Positions 33,617-44,430 of a DNA stretch of 64,000 nucleotides are shown here, piece after piece; the first letter of the stretch is position 1; the number at the start of each line of letters is the position of its first letter. Source of the DNA: Paralithodes platypus (lineage: Eukaryota; Arthropoda; Malacostraca; Decapoda; Lithodidae); assembly GCA_032716605.1 (NCBI GenBank), contig CM064501.1, forward strand, positions 23,946,514-24,010,513, in the 5' to 3' direction. The notes below the pieces were generated by a model. It did no database searches, was not told where the DNA came from, and was given only the letters and a program-made list of their open reading frames with translations. The translations under genes and the position numbers were made by a program.

Positions 33617-34891
33617 GTGATTGAGAGAGTGAGAGTGAGAACGGAGAAATGGATAGGCGACGAGCAGGGAGGTTTTAGGAAGGGAAGAGGATGTGTAGAT
33701 CAGATTTTTACCCTGAATTGTGTTGTGGAGAAGTATCTGGAGAAGAAACAAAAGGTGTATGTTGCCTTTATGGACTTGGAGAAGGCCTATGACAGAGTGG
33801 ATAGAGAAGGTTTGTGGAAAGTACTTAGAGTATACGGAGTAGAGGGCAAGTTGCTGAAAGCAGTGAAGAGCATGTATGAGGGTGCAAAGGCGGCAGTACG
33901 TGTGGAGAGTGAGCAGAGCGAGTTCTTTGACCTGAATGTTGGTTTGAAACAGGGGTGTGTGATGTCCCCGTGGTTGTTTACTGTATATATGGATGGAGTT
34001 ATGAAAGAAATACTATCAAGAGCAGTGGATGTTGGTGTATCGCTGAAAAGGGAGGGAATTGAGTGGAAGCTACCTATACTGCTGTTTGCGGATGATACAG
34101 TTCTGATGAGTGATAATGAATGGGAGTTGCAGGGTCTGGTAAATGAGTTTGGAACAGTGTGCGAAAAACGGAATTTGAAGGTAAATACGGGGAAGAGCAA
34201 GGTTATGGTCTTCGAAAGGGGTGAAGTCACTGAGTGTGAGGTGAAGCTGAACGGTCAGGCTATGGAGATCGTCAACTCTTTTAAGTATCTGGGCAGTGTG
34301 TTGAGTAAAGATGGGACTATGGATGAAAAGGTGCGGGAGAGGGTACAACAGGGGAAGAGGGTTGTAGGAACGCTAAAAGCAGTAGCAAGAAATAGGGTGG
34401 TCAGTATGGAAGTGAAGAAGTCCTTGCATGACAGTGTGGTAATCCCGACACTGACTTACGGAAGCAAAGCATGGACGTTGGTTGAGAGACTCAGACCAAG
34501 AGTGAGAGCAGTGGAAATGAATTACTTAAGGAGTGCGTGCGGAGTTACATGGAGGGATAGACAGACTAATGAGGAAGTAAGAAGTAGGTGTGGTGTGGAG
34601 GTAGATGTGCGGGAAAGTGTGAAAAGGAACAACTTGAGATGGTTCGGCCATATGGAACGTATGGAAAGCGAGAGAAAGACTAAGAGGGTGTACGAGAGCG
34701 AGGTGGAGGGACAGAGGGGGAGAGGTAGACCGAATATGAGGTGGAAGGATGGAGTGAGGAACTACATGAACGAAGGCGGTGCTGGTTGGGGGGAGGGGCG
34801 TCGACTGATTGGGGACAGAGGTGCATGGGGGCGGTTCGTTCGTGGCCACCCCTTCGGGGATCACGGCGTCAGGCAATGGATAGATAGATAG
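33617..34891 (+). pseudogene. RTE-like LINE reverse transcriptase, palm to C-terminus
   Basis: A 424-codon frame. RT boxes in order are EQGGFRKGRGCVDQIF (residues 16-31), VAFMDLEKAYDRVDREGLW (49-67), LKQGCVMSPWLFTVYMDG (110-127), LLFADDTVLMSD with the catalytic Asp pair (155-166), and SFKYLGSVLSKDG. The thumb and C-terminal region follow: LTYGSKAWTL, NNLRWFGHMERM, GRGRPNMRWKDG. The C-terminus lies directly before the GATA tail. This is the best-preserved RTE segment in the window. The homologous truncated copy at 42758-44430 differs at scattered positions and carries a MITE insertion; this copy shows the uninterrupted site at about 34280. Confidence 0.9.
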
Positions 34892-34899
34892 ATCGCACA

Positions 34900-37800
34900 C
34901 AGCTCACACAGAGTTCGCGTAGCAGTAACGCCTAAGCAAATATCAGGTTCCGCACAAGCCAAATTATCTATGTCCCAGACATAATGAATCCGAAAGACAA
35001 CCACATCAACCTGAAGTCTCACAGCTTGAGCTTCACCCATCGTTGTTCAGGTACTCCGTACTATGTTCGACCCGAACTATCCCCAGCACTGATCATGCAA
35101 CATCTGTTCCAACAAGTATGGGCAGTTAGTTTGCGCAAGATCCCTGGGATCTGTTCCGAGTACCCGGTGAATAGGTCACAGTTGGGCCAACATTGTCGAA
35201 GTACACACACAACACGCATTACGCTTTCTTTACTGCATTCGATCATAAGCAGCGACTGTGTCGACAGGTATGACCAATTTCACCTGCAAGATCCTGAGAG
35301 CTTTCGCTTTAAGTTCATGGGTGCTAAGATCAAGAGCGGTGTTGCAAGCCAGATTCTTTCGCTCACATCCCAAGCTAAAAAGGATTTATGCGAAGAATAG
35401 GGTAAGTCTTCCAGAAAACTATCTAAAATTACAGCAGATGTGGACTAATCTTTTACAACACACGTAAGTACATACCAAACAGATGCTATAACTGTCAAAA
35501 TCAAGCCAGAATGTAAGTTTCTTAATATCAGTACATTACAAAATAATTAACCAGTACATTACCAACGGCATCCAGACCTACACTGTACTAAGACATCCTG
35601 CAGGTAAAACCTGTAGAGGATAAGAAACTCGGTAGACTTATAGAATATTTTCGCGCATCTACTCCGGTATCTAAGCGCATAGCTAAACATTCTCCTGAAG
35701 CTACTAAGACCTAAACTTAGGATTGTAGTCACTTTCCGCAGTGTACTGCCAAGCACTAAAGAATCTCGCAACGCACTACATAGTTCTAAAAGTAAACCTA
35801 GGTAAATCTAAAGTACACATCCTCACTTTGGTTTTCACCAACCCGGTTGGTAACGAAAAACAGGATAGTTTTAGGTGGTTGATTATCACAAAGACAACCA
35901 CGCAGCATATTCTAACAAAGTTAAGGAAATACTTCCCACAGACTGATCCATCAGAACTCCTACAAGCCATAGGAATAATAGGAATACAGTTTTCAAAGCA
36001 ACTAAAAAGTGTAAGTTTTTCTTAAGTGGAACTCCATCACCTCATGGATAGACACCAGAAGACTTGACTGTACATTCACAATCGGTATCTGTGATATCCC
36101 AGTAAGCCAATCTCGAGTCAAGCCGAAAGGATTCACATCGAATAGTACAATCTATGCAGTTCATTACATTCTAAAGTCACACTTAAAATACAAACTTAAG
36201 GTTAGAATTATAATAAGATGTTTCCAAGTCTTACAAGGCAGAGCTCATCAAAATGCTTGCCTAAATACTACAGTAAAAACATGCTCAACAATTCACACTA
36301 GTACGAACGACTCTTCAAACTAGAGCTCAGTGCAGTATTCAAGATGCCAGATGACCTAGTCAAGATGCAAGTAATTGGTTACATAAGGAAAGTATTGAAT
36401 AAAGTAGAGACTAGATACCACAGCACGGAAAGGTTAACCCTTGCAGCAACTTGGGAGTTGAAACCTTCGTGAAAGCATTAGCCTTGAGCCTCCCTTTGAC
36501 CTCTACTCAGACAGACAGGCAGAGACAAAAAGGTATTCAAGGGCGATAGAATTCTCACTGGCAGTCTAACGCGGTGGTACGAGACATTCCTATAGCTAAC
36601 CCGGCACTGTATTTAGGGTAAAAGCTAACATGGCAGCCAACGCACTCTCAAGAATCGTCGAAGTAGCCCCCGGGATCTCGTTACCGACCTAAAAGAAGCG
36701 AAGTGAAAGACAAGCAAGAATTGATCCACTAAAGATCCAACAATTAAGCTACTTCTGGAATCGGGAAAGAAGACGTCTTTTCCAGAACCACAAGTTCATC
36801 TGACGCAATTCCGATTGCACTATGAACCTCTGGTTAGACTTTTCCCTGTGACACACACATACAGCCATGTATAAGTCATTCCAGATACGATTGCAGTACT
36901 TCAGCAACAGCATGATGCCATCAGGTTGTTAACTAGTGCAGCGGATGTACCAACAAGAGTGGACAGTTCATCTGTGCGGACAGGGACACAACGGTTGAAG
37001 CCGCTAAAATTATGTACAACTGGAAAACTATTAAGAAGGATAGTAAATGACACATTGCCATAAGACTCTCTTTAGCTAAAGGCAAGCACTTGAGAAGTAA
37101 CCACAACCTGTGACACTCCTGGAATACCCGACGGCTTCACATCCATTTGACAGTGTTTCTTTGGAATTGCTGAAATTGCCCAGGCGACGCCAGATGTAAG
37201 CAGTACCAGCTGGTTTGTGTTAATTATTCTCCTTCAGACTAGTCATCGTATTCCTGCTTAAAGATAGATACAAAGGATCCAGTTGCCAACAAGCATGTAT
37301 ACTTCTCATTTGTTCGCTTTTCCTCTCCTAGGCACCTCCTCGCTGACACAGGTTGGAAACCAAGCACAACGTGAAAGAATTAATAGGTGATATCTACTTG
37401 AGAAAACATGTATTGCACAACAGATCCCATTCTCAATTGGGGTAGTTGGCTGCAAAGTATCTCAGCTACCATAGCTATCTTTGAAATATTGGAACATCAT
37501 TCAGATATTTAAGATAATCTAGAAGTCAAGGAAAACCTAGATGATTTTACATAGCCTTGAAGAGCCTTCCTAAACCTACAGACAGGTAAATAAGACTAGC
37601 TTCGACTGGTAAAGACAAGCTTCTACCATGATTTCTTGCTGCAGCAAACCTTCGCAAAAGTCTATATTCCTCTAGATTATACTTAAAAGTAAAGTAGGAT
37701 GCTAAGAGACAACTGAAAGTCTTTAGCAAAATCCACCATCGATTCTCAGATAATTTACACGCATCTGATGCAATAATGATAAGGAATCAATGCAGAAGAG

Positions 37801-37996
37801 AGCTCAAAATTCCTCTTCATCGTAGTGTTAAGGAAAGATGCCTAGAATCAATGAGAAAGTCTTAACTCATTCAAGATTAAGATTGTTAATCTAGACGCTA
37901 CCACTCACGAAACAAAATAATTTCGAAGGTTACAGGTTAATCCGGATGAGTACTCAACACTCGGAGAATGGCCATAACTTACCTGTATACCTACCT
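34900..37996 (+). pseudogene. Gypsy-like pol: RT remnant, RNase H and integrase
   Basis: Heavily degraded. RNase H is recognisable at 36410-36670: HSTERLTLAATWELK near 36420 (the T-E-x-x-L-A...W-x-L-K box) and, after frame changes, LTRWYE near 36575 and KANMAANALSRI near 36625, the usual end of the Gypsy RNase H region. An integrase-core-like stretch at about 37145-37275 reads PFDSVSLELLKLPRR, then RLVIVFLLKDRYKG in frame with stops, where a D at the start would be the first catalytic Asp. RT before 36400 is too decayed for me to place; a 138-codon frame at 34984-35400 is unassigned. Order RT, RNase H, integrase fits Ty3/Gypsy. It is non-functional. Confidence 0.6.
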
Positions 37997-38443
37997 TTAA
38001 CCCGTGGAGCCCCGGCTAGTTTTGTAATGTTTGTTCACCAGAACCCGGCTGGTTTTAAAAAAATGGTTTTATTCCAGAAACAATAGCGAATGGGTTAGGA
38101 ATGAAGGAAAAACCACGAAAAACCGCTCAAAAAGTTTAAGGAATGGTCCTACAGAGCCCCCGAAAACGTATTTTACAAGAGTAAAAAATTGAAGGCAATT
38201 ACCCCCAAAAAACCAGGTTATTGCGCGCTCACGCGCACGCACGTGGACTTTGAGGGTTTTCAACGATCGGCACGGTTGCGTGGGATACGTACATAGTTCC
38301 CATACAAATCTGAGCCCTCTTGAGTGGCTACACCTGAGGTTACGGTCGGCGCAATTAGGGTGACGCGCCAGGCGCGTCTCTGGGGCTGTGCGTTACATAC
38401 ATCGCCGACGCGTCAGACGCGTCGCTGGGGCTGTACGGGTTAA
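37997..38443. mobile_element. piggyBac-like MITE, copy 1
   Basis: TTAA at both ends, then CCCGTGGAGCCCCGGC at the left and GTCGCTGGGGCTGTACGGG at the right. It is the reverse complement of the element at 43383-43821 and is diverged from 41252-41683. Two GACGCGCCAGGCGCGTC-like palindromes lie near the right end. It has no coding capacity. Terminal CCC/GGG with TTAA duplication fits the piggyBac superfamily. Confidence 0.9.
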
Positions 38444-38639
38444 AGGTTCAAACAAACTGTACCTCTTCAGACTACCTCCGCAGACACTCCTGCATTTCGG
38501 CAAGATGCTCCTATATGCTAGCAGAGAAGACCATTGCTCTGTTAATGCCACAGGTCAAGTAGAGCAATCCTCTAAAGCAACTAGCAGATTAATTACTTGA
38601 AAAAGTAGTATTTACAATTCCAATCCACTTGTATCTTTT

Positions 38640-40102
38640 TGTGGATCATTCGCTCTGTTAATGACACTTTTTCTGACAGAGCAAGCCGCTCATCCCAGTA
38701 CATCCTACTGGCCATGAGTAAAGAATTCTACTGCACCTCTGCAAACAGAATTTTGCCACTTTCTCCCAAGAAAGATGACCTGGTTAGTGTGTTCCCTACT
38801 AACTAATCAGTTGATGCCAGGTGCCTTGTGACTTACAGTTACGCTTCAGCGTGTTAGCGTCGCTTATATAAATTGTAAGCCCCGGAAGATCCATTGGGTT
38901 CTACCTAATAACCCTACCCTGGTAACCAAACACGCACACTCTCGCACTACCACACGCGCGAAAAGAGGACTGTTACATTTTGTTGGCCTACTCTCCCATG
39001 AGCTCTTTAGAACAGCCCAGGCTTCTGATGTTGGAAAGCTGGGAAAGAGACTCACTGCCTTGGAGAATGCAGCAACAGCCATAAACAGAGTCTAGAAGTA
39101 CGACTCAAAAGCAATGACGAATGTGATGAATTCTTTAAAATGCGGTGATCTCAGAGACTGCCTGTTGACTATCTCAATACAACCATAGAAATAGAGAAGG
39201 AACAGTTTGCCCTCATTCCGCTATTTGAGTTAGACAACTATGAATTCTATTACCCACTAATGGAAGCAGTTATGACAATCTCATCATTCATAGTCCACAT
39301 TCCATTCCAGTCCTCACATATGTTCAATGCCTGGAGAATTATTCCATTCCTGTTTCTTATAGATGGATGGTTACTAACCGTGACTGATACAGCAGACATA
39401 ATGCTCGTCTCCGACGAACTTCAACTTGTGACTGTGACAGACAAAGACGCTTTTATTCATATAGGTCCTCGTATCTTCACCTGTATGTGTCCTGAGTATG
39501 TGTTTCCTTTGTGTGCCCGGACAAAACTGCATGCGAACCTACCTTGACACAAGCATCTGTGACTGACTCTGGTTCATAGGAAGACTGTTCTTAAGCCCCA
39601 GCTCCACAGCACCCAGTGTTTTATGAACACTTGCTAGATATTCAGATCTTTTAGATCACTAACCAGACCCAGGTGTCCCTTGTTTGTCTAGATAAAGAAA
39701 TGTAGTTCAATACTCATTGGGATGTGTCAGGCACCTGATCATTGCGAAGTACGGAGTTCACTAATCCACACACTTCCTTCACATCAGCACATTGCCCTGA
39801 TTACTAACCTATCCTCTGAGTTCATCCCAATAAACATTTCTTTCACAGGTAATTCATGGACCTCATCATCAATCGAGAAAGCTAAACCTCATGAAAACTA
39901 TAAATTTCTTCAGAGTTTACTAACCTAGTTAGTTTAGTTTGTTATCCCGAAAGTCATTTATCCTACTGTACTAACCCCTACCTTGACTCTCCTCGTCATC
40001 AACTTTATCCTAGTAGGCCGTTTCCAACGTTTTTTGTTCAAGGTTGATCACCTAACTCATAGGCGTAAGGCAAAAATGGCAACTGCTGATGCAAAAGTAT
40101 AA
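38640..40102 (+). pseudogene. F-type env-like gene of the Gypsy-like element
   Basis: A decayed fusion-glycoprotein-like gene lies between integrase and the 3' LTR, the position of env in errantiviruses. Near 38947 is a furin-like R-x-K-R site followed by a Gly-rich hydrophobic stretch with the G-L-L-x-F-V-G pattern typical of the fusion peptide of insect errantivirus Env and baculovirus F proteins. A long ectodomain follows (39110-39560, partly open, with Cys residues near its end). At 39938-40102 lies one hydrophobic membrane segment with a short basic tail ending at a stop. At least three frame changes and stops interrupt it, so no full protein can be made. The assignment is based on order, cleavage-site pattern and membrane anchor. 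Confidence 0.65.
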
Positions 40103-40236
40103 GTTGGTCCTCACCTAAATCACACTTTCTTTGGCAATGCTATACACTGGGTACTAGGTTATTTAGATTCTGGGGATGGATAAAGTTAGTGTATATATGT
40201 TTCTTAGTTATTTTCAGTTTCGGTGGGCCTCAGCGG

Positions 40237-41142
40237 TGTAACAGCGCAAATGTAGGTGGCTGTGCATGTATCAATAATCACATATATATCACTATACTTA
40301 AAGCACTAATCAAGTAAAGGACTGTCAATGTGTTGATGTGATCTTCCCTATAAAAGCTCACACCATCACAATAGCTGCTGGTAACTTTCCTCTAAGCTTA
40401 GGCAAGCATGTTCTCACGATCACAAGATCGCATCCACACAGCCATTGTCGAGATTTCCAGAAGTAATTGCTAGCAACTTTGTCACACATCGTATTCACAT
40501 GATGTTGCCAAGCCGCACCCCTCACCCAGTGAGGCGCGCACGGTCAGTCAGCCATCAACAGCCTCCCAGGAGGGTCACTCATCACAGACCCAAGGGTAAG
40601 ACTTGTGACCAAGTACAGTGACGATATTCTCATTAAAGTATCAAGTGACATACCTTACGTTCTAGTAACATTTCCTAATAGTTCCTTTCTTTCTTTACAG
40701 AGAACCAATGTAATACAGGAAATAAGCTCAGTCCTAAGTTGTTAATATATAATTAGCGTGCTATAGTTTAATAATTGCTATTGCTAAAAACGCCAATGCT
40801 AATAACGGTAAATACTTGAACTTACAATGACTTCTGTAATACTTCCAGCCAGTCATTCTCAGTATTAACCCTCTCTGCACTTCCCAACGCAGGTGACGTA
40901 TAGTGCAAAGAACAATAATTATTACAATTATTAATATGGGCTAACAGAATTCTATTTTCAAAGTAATAAATCAAATATAACCCTTGAAAGTGTTTATCTG
41001 ATGCCTCCATACATATTCCCGACAACAAACAGTGTTCCAGTCAATTTCGAGTTCTACAACAATACTACGGGAAATATTGAGGTAAGAGAAAATATTATTA
41101 AACCCTATTACTTAAAAGACCGCTATATAAGTGCCAGATACA
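40237..41142 (+). repeat. 3' LTR of the Gypsy-like element
   Basis: A 906-bp uninterrupted LTR, TGTAAC to ATACA, followed by the target copy CTCT (41143-41146). It preserves the empty version of the site into which the 6.8-kb insert went in the 5' LTR, at about 41029-41040. Confidence 0.9.
40349..40356 (+). promoter_or_regulatory. TATA box of the 3' LTR
   Basis: TATAAAAG in the same context as in the 5' LTR. An LTR promoter here would transcribe outwards into the LINE remnants beyond 41147. Confidence 0.5.
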
Positions 41143-41146
41143 CTCT

Positions 41147-41780
41147 CATTTCTTGTATCTCTAAAGTTTTTGAAACTATTCTTGCTTCCATTTTTGTTAA
41201 GCATTTCTCTTCTCATAATCTACTCTCAGATCGCCAGTATGGCTTCCTTAATTAACCCACTGAGCCCCAGGCAATATAATATAAATGTACACTCTAGAAC
41301 CAGCAGGTTGTCAAAAAAATTGGTTTTCCAGAAAACACCTGGAATGGGTTGAAAATGAAGGAAAAACCACCAAAAACCGATCCTCAAGGTCATTAAGGAG
41401 TCCTACGGAGCGCCCAAAAGTCGGAATTAACATGGGCAAATGGGTAGGCAAAAACATGCACAAACATGTTTTTGCGCGCTCACGCACACGCGGCTGGACT
41501 TTGAGGGTTTTCAACCATCGGCTTTGTTGCGTGGTATACTTACACAATTCCCATAGAAATCTGAGCCCTTTAGGTGCCATAGGACCGGAGTAATTAACCG
41601 TGACACACCCTATGCGGCGCTGGGGTTTAGCGTTACATATATTGCCGACGCATCACGTTTGTCGCTGGGGTCCAGTGGGTTAAGGGTAGCTCTACTGTTA
41701 ATCTTTTTTCATACCTTACTAACTCTTGGTCATCCTCCTTTTGGGACTTCGGTGAGACCTTTTCTATTGCACGACATCAA
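41147..41780 (+). pseudogene. CR1/Jockey-type LINE, RT continuation after the Gypsy insertion
   Basis: Continuation of 18047-19638. It begins ISCISKVFETILAS, then SDRQYGFL (about 41147-41250), and is cut by a TTAA-type MITE (41252-41683). It then resumes GSSTVNLFSYLTNSW, then SFWDFGETFSIA (about 41684-41772), directly before the palm motif. There the next LINE begins. The frame is continuous across the CTCT junction and nearly so across the MITE. The palm and C-terminal region are not found downstream. Confidence 0.85.
41252..41683. mobile_element. piggyBac-like MITE, copy 2
   Basis: TTAACCCACTGAGCCCC at the left and GGGGTCCAGTGGGTTAA at the right, with an additional TTAA directly before the left end (41248-41251). 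Internal blocks (GGACTTTGAGGGTTTTCAA, GCGCGCTCACGC) are shared with the other two copies, but overall it is clearly more diverged. Confidence 0.85.
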
Positions 41781-42757
41781 GTGACGCAAATAATAAGAGA
41801 CGCCAAATCAAATTATTGTAGGACTAAACTAGATGAATGTTCTGGAGACAGGAAAAAAACTTGGAAACTAATAAACAAAGTAATACATAGAAAAAAACGC
41901 ACCAAAATCTATAATACCTTAATGTGTAACGGTATGGAGATATCTGACCATTCTCAAATTGCAAAGCACTTCAACGATTACTTTATCAATATTGGTAAAA
42001 CTCTATCTGAAGAAATCAATGAATCTAACATCAACTTCAGATCTTACTAGCAAAGCACACATGATTCTACGTTAACAGTGTCTCCTATTACTATTACCCA
42101 TCTTAGAGAAATTATTGTTTAATTACAGGATTCCTCACATGGTTATGACGATATACCCACCCGCATAATAAAAGAAGTAGCTTCAGTATTGTCTCCGATG
42201 CTCTTGCACCTATTTAATACTTCCCTCTTTACTGGTATTTTCCTGGACAAACTTAAAATTGCCAAAGTTACCCCTATCCATAAATCTGGAGACACTAAAC
42301 TAATGAGGAATCACCGTCCAATATAAGTGTTACCTGCTTTAAGTAAGATACTGGAAAGATTAATGTTCAATAGAGTTTATTCCTTTTGTGCAGACAACAA
42401 TGTTATTACTAACTCTCAGTATGGATTCTTGAGGGGACGATCGTCTGAGACCGCACTTGTTAATTTCACTGACGATATCTTGAGCTCATTTGATAATAAC
42501 TGTTATACAATAAGTACATTCCTTGATTTTTCGAAAGCCTTCGATACTGTGGACCATAATATATTACTTGCTAAATTTCCAACATCATGGTATTAGTGGT
42601 AGGGCTAACTCTTGGTTTAACTCTTACTTAAGTAACCGTAGACAATACGTATGCTATAATAAATGTATCTCCGAAGCTCAAGAAATCTCATTAAGTCTCC
42701 CTCAGGGATCTATACTGGGACCTCTTCTCTTCTTACTCTAAATTAATGATATTTTTA
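41776..42757 (+). pseudogene. Second LINE (CR1-group), RT first part
   Basis: Begins in the region before RT (IIRDAKSNYCRTKLDE, then NGMEISDHSQIAKHFNDYF). It continues with DDIPTRIIKEVASVLSP near 42150, AKVTPIHKSGDTK near 42265, the RPI/LPALSKILERLMFNRV box near 42320, SQYGFLRGRSSETAL near 42415, FLDFSKAFDTVDHNILL near 42520 and SLPQGSILGPLLFLL near 42700. It is then interrupted by an RTE-like copy at 42757. Stops at about 42048, 42119 and 42325 and a frame change near 42590 show decay. The endonuclease is absent, so the copy is 5' truncated. Confidence 0.85.
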
Positions 42758-44430
42758 AAGAGCAGGGAGGTTTTAGGAAGGGAAGAGGATGTGTAGATCA
42801 GATTTTTACCCTGAATTCTGTTGTGGAGAAATATCTGGAGAAGCAGCAAAAGGTATATGTTGCCTTTATGGACTTGGAGAAGGCCTATGACAGAGTTGAT
42901 AGAGAAGGCATGTGGAAAGTACTTAGAATATACGGAGTAGATGGCAAGTTGCTGAAAGCAGTGAAGAGCATGTATGAGGGTGCAAAGGCAGCAGTATGTG
43001 TGGAGAATGAGCATAGCGAGTTCTTTGACCTGAGTGTTGGGTTGAAACAGGGGTGTGTGATGTCCCCGTGGTTGTTTACTGTATATATGGATGGAGTCAT
43101 GAAAGAAATACTAGGAAGAGCAGTGGATGTTAGTGTATCACTGAAAAGGGAGGGAAATGAGTGGAAGCTGCCTATACTGCTGTTTGTGGATGACACAGTT
43201 CTGATGAGCGATAATGAATGGGAGTTGCAGGGTCTGGTAAATGAGTTTGGAACAGTGTGTGAAAAACGGAATTTGAAGATAAATGTGGGGAAAAACAAGG
43301 TTATGGTCTTCGAAAGGGGTGAAGTCACAGAGTGTGAGGTGAAGTTGAACGGTCAGGCTATGGAGATCGTCAGCTCTTTTAACCCGTACAGCCCCAGCGA
43401 CGCGCCTGGCGCGTCGGCGATGTATGTAACGCACAGCCCCAGAGACGCGCCTGGCGCGTCACCCTATTTGCGCCGACCGTAACCTCAGGTGTAGCCACTC
43501 AAGAGGGCTCAGATTTGTATGGGAACTGTGTACGTATCCCATGCAACCGTGCCGATGGTTGAAAACTCTCAAAGTCCACGTGCGTGCGCGTGAGCGCGCA
43601 ATAACCTGTTTTTTTGGGGTAATTGCCTTCAATTTTGTACTCTTGTAAAATACGTTTTCGGGGGCTCTGTAGGACCATTCTTTAAGCTTTTTGAGCAGTT
43701 TTTCATGGTTTTTCCTTCATTCCTAACCCATTCGCTATTGTTTCTGGAATAAAGCAATTTTTTTAAAAACCGGCCGGGTTCTGGTGAACAAACATTACAA
43801 AACTAGCCGGGGCTGGACGGGTTAAGTATCTGGGCAGTGTGTTGAGTAAAGATGGGACTGTGGATGAAGAAGTGAAGGAGAGGGTGCAACAGGGGAAGAT
43901 GGTTGTAGGAACGTTGAAAGCAGTAACAAGAAATAGAGTGGTCAGTATGGAAGTGAAGAAGTCCTTGCATCACAGTGTGGTAATCCCGACACTAACTTAT
44001 GGAAGCGAAGCATGGACATTCGTGGAGAGACTCGGACCAAGAGTGAGAGCGGTGGAGATGAGTTACTTGAGAAGTGCGTGCGGAGTTACATGGAGGGATA
44101 GACAGACGAATGAGGAAGTAAGGATGTGTGGTGTGGAGGTAGATGCGCTGGAAAGTGTGAAAAGGAACAACTTGAGATGGTTCGGCCATATGGAATGTAT
44201 GGGAAGCGAGAGAATGACTAAGAGGGTGTACGAGAGCGAGGTGGAAAGACAGAGAGGGAGAGATAGACCGAAGGAGAGGTGGAAGGATGGAGTGAGGAAG
44301 TATATGAATGAAGGCGGTGCTGGTTGGGAGGAGAGGCATCGACTGACTGGGGACAGAGGTGCATGGGAGCGGTTCGTTCGTGGCCACCCCTTCGGGGATC
44401 ATGGCATCAGGCAATAGATAGATAGATAGT
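42758..44430 (+). pseudogene. RTE-like LINE, 5'-truncated copy 2
   Basis: Starts at EQGGFRKGRGCVDQIF, inside RT, and ends in ATAGATAGATAGATAG (about 44415-44430). The palm motifs FMDLEKAYDRVDREG, LKQGCVMSPWLFTVYMDG and LLFVDDTVLMSD are present; the catalytic box is FVDD where copy 1 has FADD. A piggyBac-like MITE splits it at 43382, within the S-F-K-Y-L-G motif. The remainder (43826-44417) reads KYLGSVLSKDGTVDE-like sequence through to GHPFGDHGIRQ. TTAA at the left junction and TTAA at the right junction of the host LINE look like a 4-bp target duplication. Confidence 0.9.
43383..43821. mobile_element. piggyBac-like MITE, copy 3
   Basis: Flanked by TTAA at 43379-43382 and 43822-43825. Ends are CCCGTACAGCCCCAGCG and CCGGGGCTGGACGGG. 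The homologous RTE copy at 34 kb has an intact TTTTAAGTATCTGGG at this place, so the empty site is known and the TTAA duplication is directly demonstrated. Two GACGCGCCTGGCGCGTC palindromes lie near the left end. Confidence 0.95.

Larger units (their letters stand above)
31675..34891 (+). mobile_element. RTE-like LINE, near full length
   Basis: The element starts with a structured, GC-rich 5' UTR (CCCCCTGGGGG near 31687 and the GTCGTAAGAGGCGAC block near 31744) and ends in GATAGATAGATAGAT (34878-34891). The octamer ATCGCACA lies at 31667-31674 and 34892-34899 and is the probable target duplication. It carries endonuclease and RT in one coding direction. The tandem GATA tail and lack of poly(A) fit RTE-type elements. 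It is inserted in the Gypsy-like interior. Confidence 0.85.
19639..41142 (+). mobile_element. Ty3/Gypsy-like element with env, nested host of other elements
   Basis: Two direct LTRs of about 906 bp (19639-20435 plus 27265-27376, and 40237-41142) begin TGTAAC and end ATACA. They are flanked by CTCT at 19635-19638 and 41143-41146. The flanking LINE reading frame is continuous once one CTCT is removed, so the boundaries are firm. The interior holds gag-like, RNase H, integrase and F-type env remnants in canonical order. The 21.5-kb span includes a 6.8-kb insert in the 5' LTR, a 3.2-kb RTE-like LINE and three MITEs. Subtracting these leaves about 10 kb, a normal size for an env-bearing Gypsy element. 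All coding regions are broken. Confidence 0.9.

Noticed and set aside
34984..35400. Independent 138-codon gene
   Set aside because: It sits inside the Gypsy interior where pol is expected, and I could not match any domain. It is treated as part of the decayed pol region.
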